Positions 7,525-16,484 of a stretch of 25,817 nt of DNA are shown here, piece by piece; positions within the stretch are counted from its first letter, which is position 1, and every line of letters begins with the position of its first letter. A model generated the notes under the pieces. That model did no database searches and had not been told where the DNA came from. It saw nothing but the letters and a program-made list of their open reading frames with translations. The stretch is from contig JAVBMC010000059.1 in assembly GCA_031552845.1 (NCBI GenBank), positions 1 to 25,817 on the forward strand, read 5' to 3'. Position numbers and translations under genes: made by a program. This DNA comes from JAVBMC01 sp031552845. GTDB taxonomy: Bacteria > Verrucomicrobiota > Kiritimatiellia > RFP12 > DVOR01.

Positions 7525-7553
7525 TTGTCAACCCCTTAAATTTGTGATATACT
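7525..7553 (+). promoter_or_regulatory. Near-consensus sigma70 promoter of the FHA-MoxR operon
   Basis: TTGTCA (7525-7530), exactly 17 bp, then TATACT (7548-7553). The expected start of transcription is about 7560. It is the only clear promoter found upstream of the four-gene operon, whose internal gaps are 8 to 38 bp. Confidence 0.75.
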
Positions 7554-7560
7554 GCCTGTC

Positions 7561-7585
7561 CCGTTGCACAAGTCGCAACGGTTTT
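7561..7585 (+). promoter_or_regulatory. 5'-terminal stem-loop of the operon mRNA, possible attenuator
   Basis: CCGTTGC (7561-7567), a 7-nt loop and GCAACGG (7575-7581) form a perfect 7-bp stem followed by TTTT. It begins almost at the predicted transcription start. It could protect the 5' end of a long mRNA or act as a weak early terminator; the T run is short. The ribosome binding site (AGGGAG, about 7597-7602) lies beyond it. Confidence 0.5.
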
Positions 7586-7610
7586 AGATTGTTACCAGGG
7601 AGTTGCAATT

Positions 7611-9089
7611 ATGGCGAAGATTCGGTTTATGGGCGGGGAGTTCGATGGGCACGAAGTGCAGATCCCCGATGGCGGAATTACAATTGGCCGCAGCCCGAAA
7701 TGTACCCTGCCGGTGCTTGATAATCGTATTTCAGGCGAGCACTTGGCGATCCGTATCGAGAACGACGCGTGGTGGGTGTATGACTTGAATAGCACCAACG
7801 GTTCCACTGTGAACGATAAGCCGATTCAAGCCGTTGAGCTGCAGGATGGCGATACCATCAGCGCCGGCGGCGTGATGTTCAAGTTCTTCAAGTCCGGTGA
7901 GGCCGTCGCTGCGAAGGGCCCGACCGTCAGCGGTGCGCATAAGAAAGTTGACCGCAGTCCGCATACTGTTTACGAGCCGGCTCCTACGCCTCAAGCGGCA
8001 GCGCAAGCGCCTGTGCCTGTTGAAGAAGCTCCTAAGCCTAAAAAGGCGCCAAAGGCTGAACCGCCGCCGTCTGACTTCGGTGTCAGCGAAGATGATGTAG
8101 CTTTGATTGCCGAACTGAATAAGGCGTTTAAAGAGATTAAAGAAGAGCTGTCGCAGGTGGTTATCGGACAGTCCGCAGTGGTCGAAGAGGTTTTGATTGC
8201 CATCTTTGCCCGCGGCCATGCGTTGCTCGTGGGCGTGCCGGGCTTGGCCAAGACGTTGTTGATCAGCACGCTTTCGCACGTGTTGGACTTGAGCTATAAG
8301 CGGATTCAGTTTACGCCGGACTTGATGCCTTCCGACATCACCGGTACCGACGTGTTGGAGGAAGACCGCGCCACCGGCAAGCGTGAATTCCGCTTCGTGC
8401 ACGGGCCGATTTTCGCCAACATGGTGCTCGCTGACGAAATCAACCGTACGCCTCCGAAAACACAGGCGTCGTTGCTTGAAGCGATGCAGGAACATCGTGT
8501 AACAGTCGGCTCGAACTCGTTCCAGCTGCCCGCGCCGTTCTTTGTATTGGCCACGCAGAACCCGATTGAACAAGAAGGTACCTATCCGCTGCCGGAAGCT
8601 CAGCTCGACCGCTTTATGTTCAACATCGTGGTGAACTACCCGACGCATGAAGAAGAGATGCAAATCATCCGTGCCGTCACCAGCGCCACGAAGACTAACC
8701 TGCAGGTTGTATTGGATGCACAATCGATTCTGCGTTTGCAACAGGTCGTGCGCCGCGTGCCGGTGGCAGACCATGTGATTGAGTATGCTACAAAGCTGGC
8801 GCGTGCATCGCGTCCGAAACAGCCTGAAGCACCTGCCTTTGTTAAGGAAATGGTGGGTTGGGGCGCAGGTCCGCGTGCTGGTATCAACTTGATTACCGCC
8901 GCGAAGGCGCGTGCGATTCTGCATGGCCGTTTGCATACGACGACCGCCGACGTGACGGCGGTTGCGCTGCCGGTGCTGCGTCACCGTGTCATTACTACGT
9001 TTAATGCGGAAGCGGCCGGCGTCACCAGCGATGAAATCGTCAAGATGCTGATTAAGTCCTTCAAGCCTGCCGAAGACTTGGACATCTAA
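7611..9089 (+). CDS. FHA domain fused to a MoxR-family AAA+ ATPase
   Basis: 492 residues in three parts. Residues 5-93 form an FHA phosphothreonine-binding domain: GRS 26-28, RISGEH 39-44 and STNGSTVN 61-68 are the expected binding loops. Residues 95-155 form a Lys/Ala/Pro-rich linker. From about 160 a complete MoxR ATPase follows, with Walker A GVPGLAKT 208-215, Walker B MVLADE 271-276 followed by INRTPPKTQASLLEAMQE, sensor 1 ATQNP 314-318, and the GTYPLPEAQLDRF signature. The C-terminal lid helices end the protein. By family knowledge MoxR ATPases remodel or load cofactors into VWA-domain partners encoded beside them, as here. MoxR proteins are normally about 320 residues with no FHA domain, so the fusion implies recruitment by or regulation through Ser/Thr phosphorylation (inference). 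Confidence 0.95.
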   Translation: MAKIRFMGGEFDGHEVQIPDGGITIGRSPKCTLPVLDNRISGEHLAIRIENDAWWVYDLNSTNGSTVNDKPIQAVELQDGDTISAGGVMFKFFKSGEAVAAKGPTVSGAHKKVDRSPHTVYEPAPTPQAAAQAPVPVEEAPKPKKAPKAEPPPSDFGVSEDDVALIAELNKAFKEIKEELSQVVIGQSAVVEEVLIAIFARGHALLVGVPGLAKTLLISTLSHVLDLSYKRIQFTPDLMPSDITGTDVLEEDRATGKREFRFVHGPIFANMVLADEINRTPPKTQASLLEAMQEHRVTVGSNSFQLPAPFFVLATQNPIEQEGTYPLPEAQLDRFMFNIVVNYPTHEEEMQIIRAVTSATKTNLQVVLDAQSILRLQQVVRRVPVADHVIEYATKLARASRPKQPEAPAFVKEMVGWGAGPRAGINLITAAKARAILHGRLHTTTADVTAVALPVLRHRVITTFNAEAAGVTSDEIVKMLIKSFKPAEDLDI

Positions 9090-9127
9090 GTCTTGCATGG
9101 TCAGCTGAGTAACGATTTGGACTCCTC

Positions 9128-10069
9128 ATGGCGTTAGACGATTTAAACTCACCGAGTTACATGCGCTGGCTCCCCAGCTCAACCACCGCGACAATTACGC
9201 GGTTGGATTTGATTGCGCGCGGGGTGGTCGAAGGATTTATTGCCGGTAAGCACCGAAGCCCCAAGAAGGGCTTCTCGGTGGAGTTTGCCGAGCATCGGCA
9301 GTATGTGCCGGGCGATGACTTGCGTAATCTCGACTGGCGTGTGGTAGGCCGTAAAGACCGTTACTACATCAAGCAGTATATTGAAGAAACGAATCTGCGC
9401 GCCACAATCCTTTTGGATGCTTCCGGTTCAATGGGCTATCGCGGTGACCGGGCGGCTGAATTGGATGGCAATAAGCTCTCGAAGTTTGAGTACGCCAAGT
9501 ACATTGCGGCGGTGCTGTCTTACTTGTTAGTCGGCCAGCAGGATGCTGTGGGCATGGTGACGTTTGACACCAAAATTCGTGAGTATCTGCCTGCACGTTC
9601 ACGTGCCAGTCAGGTGCGTTCGTTGCTGGAGATGATTGATCGCACAGAGCCGGGGGAGGACACCGACTTGTCCGGAATCTTCCACGACATTGCCGAACGT
9701 ATTCCGCGCCGGGGCTTGGTTATCATTTTGAGTGATTTGTTTGATCACACTGAAGAGCTGATGAAGGCGTTGCATCACTTCCGTTACCGCCATCATGAAA
9801 TCATTCTTTGCCATATCATGGCGGAGGAGGAGTTCAGCTTTCCGTTTGATGCGTTCACGCAGTTTAAGGATCTGGAAACAGAGGGTTCGATTCAGATTGA
9901 CCCCAAGGCAATCCGTGCCAGCTACTTGGATCAGATTCGGACGTTTCTTAAGGATGTTTCGGCAGGATGCGGGCAGATGGGCGCCGATTATGTGCCGATG
10001 AACACGCAAAAGCCGTTTGATAAAGCGGTTTCGGATTATCTCTCGCGCCGTCACCGTGGCGTAGGTTAA
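9128..10069 (+). CDS. DUF58 protein with VWA-like domain
   Basis: A 313-residue protein of the DUF58 family that accompanies MoxR ATPases. The DUF58 signature is intact: FSVEFAEHRQYVPGDDLRNLDW at about 49-70, then KDRYYIKQYIEE. The VWA-like half begins with ILLDASGSM; DASGSM at 97-102 is a complete MIDAS metal-binding motif, and VIILSDLFD matches a later metal-loop strand. There is no signal peptide or membrane segment, so it should sit in the cytoplasm, perhaps at the membrane with its partners. The ribosome binding site before ATG 9128 is weak. It lies 38 bp after the ATPase gene and 25 bp before the BatA-like gene. Biochemical function of the family is not settled. Confidence 0.93.
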   Translation: MALDDLNSPSYMRWLPSSTTATITRLDLIARGVVEGFIAGKHRSPKKGFSVEFAEHRQYVPGDDLRNLDWRVVGRKDRYYIKQYIEETNLRATILLDASGSMGYRGDRAAELDGNKLSKFEYAKYIAAVLSYLLVGQQDAVGMVTFDTKIREYLPARSRASQVRSLLEMIDRTEPGEDTDLSGIFHDIAERIPRRGLVIILSDLFDHTEELMKALHHFRYRHHEIILCHIMAEEEFSFPFDAFTQFKDLETEGSIQIDPKAIRASYLDQIRTFLKDVSAGCGQMGADYVPMNTQKPFDKAVSDYLSRRHRGVG

Positions 10070-10094
10070 GGCTATTTTGGGCTGCTGTTAAAGT

Positions 10095-13058
10095 ATGGAA
10101 TTTGTTAACCCATGGATGTTATTAGGGATCTCGGCGATTGCTGTGCCGATCCTGATCCATTTGCTGAATCGCAAATCCGCGCGTAAGGTTGAGTGGGGCG
10201 CTTATCGCTTTCTGTTGGATGCGATGACCAGCCGTAAATCACGCGTGCTGATTGAAGAAATCCTGTTGCTGGCAACGCGCTGTCTTCTGTTGGCGCTGTT
10301 GGCCTTGGCTGTTGCGCGGCCGTTTATTCAAGCCGGCTCCCGCGTGCCGTGGGTAATTGTACTGCCCATGCTGCTGATATCCGTGACGCTTTTTGGCGTG
10401 AGCTTTGCAGTTTGGCGTTATCCGGTGTGGCGTCGACGCTTGGTGGGTGGCGCTATTGTTTTGGCCGTCTTGGCGGGGGGAGCTGTATTGTTGGAGCGCC
10501 AGCTGAACCTCTCGCGTTTTGGCGGCGGTGCCGAACGTGACGTGGTGTTGATTCTGGACGGGTCGTCTTCAATGACGATGTTGCAGGGCGACAAAAGCAA
10601 CTTTGAAGTGGCTGTTGCCGAGGCGGAAGATTATATCAAGAATGCCTCACGCGGCACCGCGTTTGGCGTGATTATCGGTGGCCCCGTCCCGCAGGTATTG
10701 ACCCCAACACCGTTGACGGATCGTCGTGATTTATATGCCTTGTTGGACACCGCGAAGCCCTTGCAGGGGACAATGGAGATTACTCCCACGCTGACTGCCG
10801 CAGCCATCACGCTCGCATCCGGCGGTAACCCCGTCAAGCAAATCGTCATTATCGGCGATGGTCAGGCGCAGGGATGGCACGCGGAGAATTCGGAGTATTG
10901 GCGGGTTATTTCCAGCGTGCTGTCGCAGTTGAAGCCTAAGCCGCAGATCGTTTTCAGAACGTTGCCTCTGCCTGCTTCATTGCGGAACGTGGCGATTGAA
11001 AATGTGGCTCTTTCCCGTTCGGTTGTCGGTACGGATCGCGAGGTTGGCATCCGCGTAACGGTAGCCAACACAGGCACCGAAGCCGTGACGCCCGAAGAAG
11101 TACGCATTGTTGTGGAAGGTAAGACGCTTTCGAACCGCTCTATGGGACAGCTGGATGTTGGGGCAACGCATACGGTGACGTTCCTGCATAAATTCGACCA
11201 GCCTGGTGCGCAGCGCGTGCTGGCGCAAGTTGTTGCTGGTGACGATCTGCCTGCCGACGATCAAGCCACGCATATCGTCAAAGTGACCGATGCTTTGCGC
11301 GTGCTGATTGCCGAGGGAAATCCCTCAGCGCGCGGATTTGAACGCAGTTCAGCCTATTTGGAGCTGGCGTTGCGTCCGGAGGCCGTACAAAAGGCCGCGG
11401 CAGAGAAACAACCGGGCCGCAAGGCAGAGGAGCAGGAGAAATCGTTCTTAGTCGATCCCGAGATTATCGACGCATCTGCATTAGCCAGGCGGACCAGCTT
11501 TGTCGACTGCAGTGTTGTGGTATTGGCGGATGTGCCGTTCTTGCCGCCGGATACAGCCAAGCGTTTGGCGCAGTTTGTCGCTAATGGCGGTGGCTTGCTG
11601 GTTACGGCAGGTTTGCGTACGCAGATGGATTTCTTCAATACATGGACTTATCAGGGAGAACCCCTCCTGCCATTGCCGTTGATTGCGTTTGATGGTACCG
11701 TGCAAAGTTCAGGCAGTACGAACAAGCCGTCTGCATTACAGCTGGCGCCCGAAACCTTTTTGCATGATGCATTGAAAAATCTGCGTACGGGCAGCGACCT
11801 AGGGCAGGCTTCTGTATCCCGCCGCTGGCGTATGGATGAGGGCGCAGATGCAGGCCGTGTGGCAGGGCGTTTCAATGACGGCTCACCGTTCTTGGCGATG
11901 CGTCAACTAGGGCGGGGCATGGTGGCTGTTTTCGCAATGCCGTTTGATGCGACGCTTTCGACTATTGCTTCGCGCATGAGTTTCCTACCAATGGTGCATG
12001 ATGTCACGTACTATCTCGCTTCTCCGGCTATCACAGAGTTAAATCTTGTGCCGCGTGAAGGGGTGTCTATCCTGCTGTCGCCAGCCGGTGTGACCGCGCA
12101 AAGTGAAAGCACCGCACAAGGGCTTCAAGGATTCTACTATACGCAGCCCAAGTTTAAAGGCCGCATGACGCCGATCTTGGATCCAACTGTGGATTTTCGC
12201 CTTCAGACGTTTCCCTATGAACGTATCGGGATGAAATGGGCAAAGACCAGCAAGCCTATCAATCGTTTCTGTATGCGATGGACGGGGGCGTTGCGTCCGC
12301 GCAAAAGCGGCAACTATGATATCTGGATGGATTCCGGCGCGAAGGCTCAGGTGTGGATCAATGGTCAAATCCGTCGTAATGTCTATTTGCGTGAGGGCGA
12401 GACGTATGATATCCGCGCCGAGTTTGAGAAAACAGAAGACCCCGAAACCCATGTGCGCCTGATGTGGCGTGCGCCGGACTCCGGTGAACAGGTGATTCCA
12501 AAGGAATTCCTGTTGCCCTACCGTGCGACGCAGTTGAAGGATTCGCCGTTGGGTGAGGAAACAGATATTCAAGCACCGGATGGTTCGGTTTTTCGCGGAC
12601 ACATTGCTCAAACACGTGATGGCATCACCTTACGCATTACCCGCAGTATGACACCGGGCGTTTATTCGGTGCGCGTGCCGGGATTCTTCTTAGATGCGTT
12701 GATGCCGGTGCTGGATGCCAACCAAGAGATTTCGCTCAGTGTTAAAGCAGGTATTACGGAGAGCGACATGGCGGTGCTTTCGCCCGATGCAATGGACTCC
12801 ATCCGCAAATACGCCGATTTGTTGACTGCTACTAAAGCCGAGGAGGTTCAAAAGGCGATTGCCGGACAAAACTTCGGTAAGGAAATCTGGCGGACGTTGG
12901 CCGGGTTTGCATTGTTGCTGTTCATTTTGGAAATCGCCCTGACGCGTTGGATCGCCATTCAACGCCGCACCGGGGAGACCGAGCAAGTAGGATTTGATGA
13001 CAAGAACGCCGCTGCTGCCGCTGCTTTTGATAAGCAGTTGGAAGCCATGCGCAGTTAG
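10095..13058 (+). CDS. BatA-like membrane VWA protein with an embedded PA14 domain
   Basis: 987 residues, several domains. The N-terminus (FVNPWMLLGISAIAVPILIHLLNR) is the BatA-type aerotolerance-regulator N-terminal domain, with further membrane segments to about residue 135. A VWA domain follows with MIDAS motif DGSSSM at 155-160. Next come a CARDB/Ig-like section (about 295-395) and a class-I glutamine-amidotransferase-like fold (about 400-620) containing VVVLADVPFLPP and an NGGGLLVTAG turn; I see no catalytic Cys-His-Glu triad. About 673-808 is a PA14-type domain (RWTGALRPRKSGNYDIWMDS, then VWINGQIRRN, YDIRAEF, VRLMWRAPD, VIPKEFLLP). A C-terminal membrane helix (about 930-950) ends in a cytoplasmic tail. 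PA14 domains usually bind carbohydrate; here it would face the periplasm. It is the third gene of the operon, with 8 bp to the next. Confidence 0.9.
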   Translation: MEFVNPWMLLGISAIAVPILIHLLNRKSARKVEWGAYRFLLDAMTSRKSRVLIEEILLLATRCLLLALLALAVARPFIQAGSRVPWVIVLPMLLISVTLFGVSFAVWRYPVWRRRLVGGAIVLAVLAGGAVLLERQLNLSRFGGGAERDVVLILDGSSSMTMLQGDKSNFEVAVAEAEDYIKNASRGTAFGVIIGGPVPQVLTPTPLTDRRDLYALLDTAKPLQGTMEITPTLTAAAITLASGGNPVKQIVIIGDGQAQGWHAENSEYWRVISSVLSQLKPKPQIVFRTLPLPASLRNVAIENVALSRSVVGTDREVGIRVTVANTGTEAVTPEEVRIVVEGKTLSNRSMGQLDVGATHTVTFLHKFDQPGAQRVLAQVVAGDDLPADDQATHIVKVTDALRVLIAEGNPSARGFERSSAYLELALRPEAVQKAAAEKQPGRKAEEQEKSFLVDPEIIDASALARRTSFVDCSVVVLADVPFLPPDTAKRLAQFVANGGGLLVTAGLRTQMDFFNTWTYQGEPLLPLPLIAFDGTVQSSGSTNKPSALQLAPETFLHDALKNLRTGSDLGQASVSRRWRMDEGADAGRVAGRFNDGSPFLAMRQLGRGMVAVFAMPFDATLSTIASRMSFLPMVHDVTYYLASPAITELNLVPREGVSILLSPAGVTAQSESTAQGLQGFYYTQPKFKGRMTPILDPTVDFRLQTFPYERIGMKWAKTSKPINRFCMRWTGALRPRKSGNYDIWMDSGAKAQVWINGQIRRNVYLREGETYDIRAEFEKTEDPETHVRLMWRAPDSGEQVIPKEFLLPYRATQLKDSPLGEETDIQAPDGSVFRGHIAQTRDGITLRITRSMTPGVYSVRVPGFFLDALMPVLDANQEISLSVKAGITESDMAVLSPDAMDSIRKYADLLTATKAEEVQKAIAGQNFGKEIWRTLAGFALLLFILEIALTRWIAIQRRTGETEQVGFDDKNAAAAAAFDKQLEAMRS

Positions 13059-13066
13059 CCCGCTTT

Positions 13067-16000
13067 ATGGACCAGAATATTGGAAGAACAGATTTGCTGC
13101 CGGATACGATTCCGGTATTGATCTTGCTGACCGCAGCCGTGGTTGCTTTGGCGGGGTGGTATGTTTTGCATGCCTACCTTGGTAAAAAGCTCAAACGTTC
13201 CATCCATGTGGAGGGTGGGGCAACTGCAGAAGACCCGAACGCTCCGCAGGCCAAGCTGCCGATGTCGCGTCAGCTGTTTGACCTTTCCTTGCGTTGGCTG
13301 CCTTGCGTCGTTGTTGGTACCGTAGCCGTCTGGGTCACGTTGCAAGTTGTTGCCCGCGGACTCTTCCTCTCCGGTGCGATGTCGTTGTGGGGCTTCTCAC
13401 TGCTCACAGCCATGCTGATTGATGGCATTGCGCTGTTCTATGAACACGAGTGTGAAATCGTCCCCAAAAAGTTTGCCCGCTGGCTTGTCCTGATGCGCTT
13501 GCTGGCAGTTGGCTTGACGCTGTTCATTGTCTTGCAACCTGTATTTGTTACTGACCGCTCCCGTACTGTCCGCCGCCGCGTGGCGGTGTTGGCCGACGCC
13601 TCAGACTCCATGTACAAGCCCGACTTGCAATGGCGTTTGACGGAAATACTGGATACTGCACAAGGACTCGGTTGGCTGACGCCCAAGTTTGACGGTAAGT
13701 CCGTCTTTGCCGCAGTTGAAGGTGAGAAAGAAAAAGACAATCTGGATCTCCTGTTGCAGCGTCCCCTGCGGGATACCTTACGCAGTGCTGCCGAGGTCCA
13801 GAAGAGTTTGGCCGTTTGGCGCCAGCTCGGAACAGAAAGCCTGACCTCGACAAATCAGCCCGGAGGCTTTGCCGACGAACAGCGCGAAGCGTTGCTTGAG
13901 CAGCTTGCACGTGCGCGCACCTTCGGCACTACTTTGACCAATAACGTTGTTCCGCTGATTAAAGTAGCATTGACCGACAAACAGCGCCCGCACCGTGAAT
14001 CTCTTGAGCGCGCACTGCAAAGCTTCCGCGATGAAGTTCTGCCTGCTATCGGTCGCATGGAAGCTGCTGTTAAAGACAAGAAGGATATCAAAGCAACCTT
14101 GGCTTCGACTGTTGATCTCCTCAACCGCCATGCTTCAGGCAACGAAAATGAAAGTCTTTTCGCTCGTGTTGCCATCGCCGGGGATACGTTGCTCTGGGAT
14201 GCCTTGTCCGAAGACTTTCGCACCCATCTGCGCAAGCAAGTCGAAGTGCCACGCGACCGTTTGGTGCGTGAGGCGCTCTTTCCCACGGGCCGTACCGGCT
14301 TGTATGATGCGCTTCAGGCAAGTTATTATGTTGACCTCTTCCGCTTTGGACGCAGTGCGGATCGTGTAGACCCCGAACTCTTGGCCTCCGGCAAACTGGC
14401 GCCGCCTACTGAAGATGAAACTGCCGCAGGTAATGCTCTTCCGGAAACGCCCCAATCAACACAAGAGGCCGCCTTCCGTTCCGTTACGGACGTGACTCGC
14501 TCATTGGAAGATGTCCTTGCTGCAGTCCCCTCTGAAGAATTGGCAGGCGTTCTGTTGTTGACGGATGGCCGCCATACGGGCGAGGCCGGCACCGAAGCCG
14601 TCTCCCGCCGTTTGGGGCAAGCCCGAGTGCCCGTCTCGACGGTTGTTGTCGGCGGCACCCAGCCTCCATTTGACATTTCACTTGCCTTTGCCCGTGCGCC
14701 TGAATCCGTATTTTTGGGTGACAAAGTCCGCGTCACAGCGGCAGTCCTCGCAACTGGTGCTAAAGGACAGGAAACCAAGCTCCGCCTCTTCCGCGGTGAA
14801 AAACAAATTGCTGAGGAGATTGTCGAGATTGACTCCGACGACTTTGTCAAAGAGTTTCGTCTAACCGATTTGCCGGAAGAGCAGGGCGTGCACCACTACA
14901 AAGTCACCGCCGAGCCGTTGAAGGAGGAGAAGCTGACCGCCAACAACAGCTGGAGCTTAGATGTGTCTGTCTCGGATGACCGTACAAACGTGTTGTTAGT
15001 TGATAATCTGCCTCGCTGGGAATACCGTTATTTGCGCAACCTCTTCTATGGCCGCGATAAATCGGTTCACCTGCAATTCCTGTTGATGCGTCCGGATGAA
15101 ATCGCCGGACGCCATAAGGAAGTTGTTGCGGCGGCCTCGGCTTCGCGGCCGTTTGGCGATGCCGAAGCCGGCGCCTTGCCCGTCACACGTGAAGAATGGC
15201 GTAAGTTCGACGTCATCATTATCGGCGATGTCGCTGAAGATGTCCTGACGCCCGCTGTGGTTGAGAATATCCGCTATTGCGTTGAAGATCGCGGTGCGTT
15301 GCTCGTGGTCATTGCAGGTCCTGATAACATGCCGTTTGCGATCCGCAATCAAAACTTCCGCAACCTGCTGCCGATTCTCTACGAACCCGGCGACCGCAAT
15401 GCCCGTAAACCGCCGGAGGAGGCTTACCGCTTTAACATCACCGCTGCCGGCCGTTCGCACGATGTGTTGCGCATGTCCGCCAGCGTCTCGGAAAACGAGC
15501 AGATCTGGGCCGATATGCCCGACTTCCATTGGCGTATCCCTGTCACCGGCATTAAGCCCGGCGCGGAAGTCTTGGCATCCGCTGTGCCCGTCGGACGTAA
15601 TGAAGCCGCCGCAAGCCGCGAAGCCGCCACTGCTTCACCGGATGAAGTCATCCAACGCCTTTCCGCTCTGCGCGAACAAGAAGCCCGTAACTCGTTGGTC
15701 GTAGGACAATCCCAAGGACGCGGCAAAGTGCTTATGCTCAACTTCGACCGTACATGGCGCTTCCGCTATCGTGCGGGCGACGTTTATCACCACCGCTTCT
15801 GGGGACAGGTCATGCGCTGGGGTATTGGCGAGAAACTCCGCTCCGGTAATACCTTCGTGCGTTTGGGCACTGACCAGCTTAGCTACACGCCTGTCGAACC
15901 CATCCGCGTGATTGCCCGCATGTGTGACCAATCATTTGCTCCCATCGCCGGCGCCAAGGCCGATGCAATGCTCATGAGCGCGAGCGGTCGGAATATCAAA

Positions 16001-16420
16001 AAGATTGCGCTGACCTATCGCGAAAACTCCAACGGTATTTATGAAGGCCTCCTCGATCCGCTCACGGAAGCCGGTACCTATACCCTCAAGCTCAACTGCC
16101 CGACTGCAGCACGTACGCTCGGCGCAGACTTTCCCAGCGGACTTGAGACTCAATTCATTGTATTGACTGCACGGCGTCCGGCAGAGTTCATCCACCTTAC
16201 AGCCGATTGGCGCGTACCGCGCGTGACAGCAGAGCTCTCTGGCGGTAAGGCCGTTTCGCTGGCCGACTGGGAACTTCTGCGTGGTAGCTTCGGTGAGGGT
16301 AACCGTGTCTTGATAGAGCGCATCGAACGTAAACTCTGGGACCGCTGGTGGTACTTCGTAATCCTCGTCGGCTTCCTGACTGCAGAATGGCTGTTGCGCA
16401 AGAAATCAGGCTTAGCTTAA
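13067..16420 (+). CDS. Large membrane protein with split VWA and glutamine-amidotransferase-like domains
   Basis: 1117 residues, last gene of the operon. The N-terminal 160 residues hold about four membrane segments. A VWA domain starts at about 171 (VAVLADASDSM, the DxSxS metal motif). It is interrupted by about 220 mostly helical, charged residues (about 200-420) before the strand YYVDLFRFG. It resumes with DVLAAVPSEELAGVLLLTDGR (about 477-497) and VPVSTVVVGG. An Ig-like section follows, then an amidotransferase-like domain (TNVLLVDNLPRWEYRYLRNL near 640; FDVIIIGDVAEDVL near 714; a GALLVVIAG strand). A C-terminal membrane helix (WWYFVILVGFLTAEWLL, about 1093-1109) anchors it. Similar very large VWA proteins accompany MoxR/DUF58 genes in planctomycetes and verrucomicrobia. 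No catalytic role can be assigned. No clear ribosome binding site precedes ATG 13067; the 8-bp gap suggests translational coupling. Confidence 0.87.
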   Translation: MDQNIGRTDLLPDTIPVLILLTAAVVALAGWYVLHAYLGKKLKRSIHVEGGATAEDPNAPQAKLPMSRQLFDLSLRWLPCVVVGTVAVWVTLQVVARGLFLSGAMSLWGFSLLTAMLIDGIALFYEHECEIVPKKFARWLVLMRLLAVGLTLFIVLQPVFVTDRSRTVRRRVAVLADASDSMYKPDLQWRLTEILDTAQGLGWLTPKFDGKSVFAAVEGEKEKDNLDLLLQRPLRDTLRSAAEVQKSLAVWRQLGTESLTSTNQPGGFADEQREALLEQLARARTFGTTLTNNVVPLIKVALTDKQRPHRESLERALQSFRDEVLPAIGRMEAAVKDKKDIKATLASTVDLLNRHASGNENESLFARVAIAGDTLLWDALSEDFRTHLRKQVEVPRDRLVREALFPTGRTGLYDALQASYYVDLFRFGRSADRVDPELLASGKLAPPTEDETAAGNALPETPQSTQEAAFRSVTDVTRSLEDVLAAVPSEELAGVLLLTDGRHTGEAGTEAVSRRLGQARVPVSTVVVGGTQPPFDISLAFARAPESVFLGDKVRVTAAVLATGAKGQETKLRLFRGEKQIAEEIVEIDSDDFVKEFRLTDLPEEQGVHHYKVTAEPLKEEKLTANNSWSLDVSVSDDRTNVLLVDNLPRWEYRYLRNLFYGRDKSVHLQFLLMRPDEIAGRHKEVVAAASASRPFGDAEAGALPVTREEWRKFDVIIIGDVAEDVLTPAVVENIRYCVEDRGALLVVIAGPDNMPFAIRNQNFRNLLPILYEPGDRNARKPPEEAYRFNITAAGRSHDVLRMSASVSENEQIWADMPDFHWRIPVTGIKPGAEVLASAVPVGRNEAAASREAATASPDEVIQRLSALREQEARNSLVVGQSQGRGKVLMLNFDRTWRFRYRAGDVYHHRFWGQVMRWGIGEKLRSGNTFVRLGTDQLSYTPVEPIRVIARMCDQSFAPIAGAKADAMLMSASGRNIKKIALTYRENSNGIYEGLLDPLTEAGTYTLKLNCPTAARTLGADFPSGLETQFIVLTARRPAEFIHLTADWRVPRVTAELSGGKAVSLADWELLRGSFGEGNRVLIERIERKLWDRWWYFVILVGFLTAEWLLRKKSGLA

Positions 16421-16421
16421 G

Positions 16422-16454
16422 CCATCGTCTCGATGAATGTTAGAGACCGATGCG
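16422..16454. terminator. Hairpin between convergent genes, possible bidirectional terminator
   Basis: CATCG-TCTC (from 16423) pairs with GAGACCGATG (16443-16452) with a single bulge, around an 11-nt loop. It sits in the 64-bp gap between the end of the MoxR operon and the end of metF. There is no T run on either side, so the terminator call is weak. Confidence 0.35.
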
Positions 16455-16484
16455 CTTTGAGTGCAAGTTTGCAGTGCGGTGTTT

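Noticed and set aside
7731..9098. 455-codon open frame antisense to the FHA-MoxR gene
   Set aside because: It mirrors the codon pattern of the well-supported ATPase gene; its product is rich in Arg, His and Gln without any domain, and no promoter or ribosome binding site fits.
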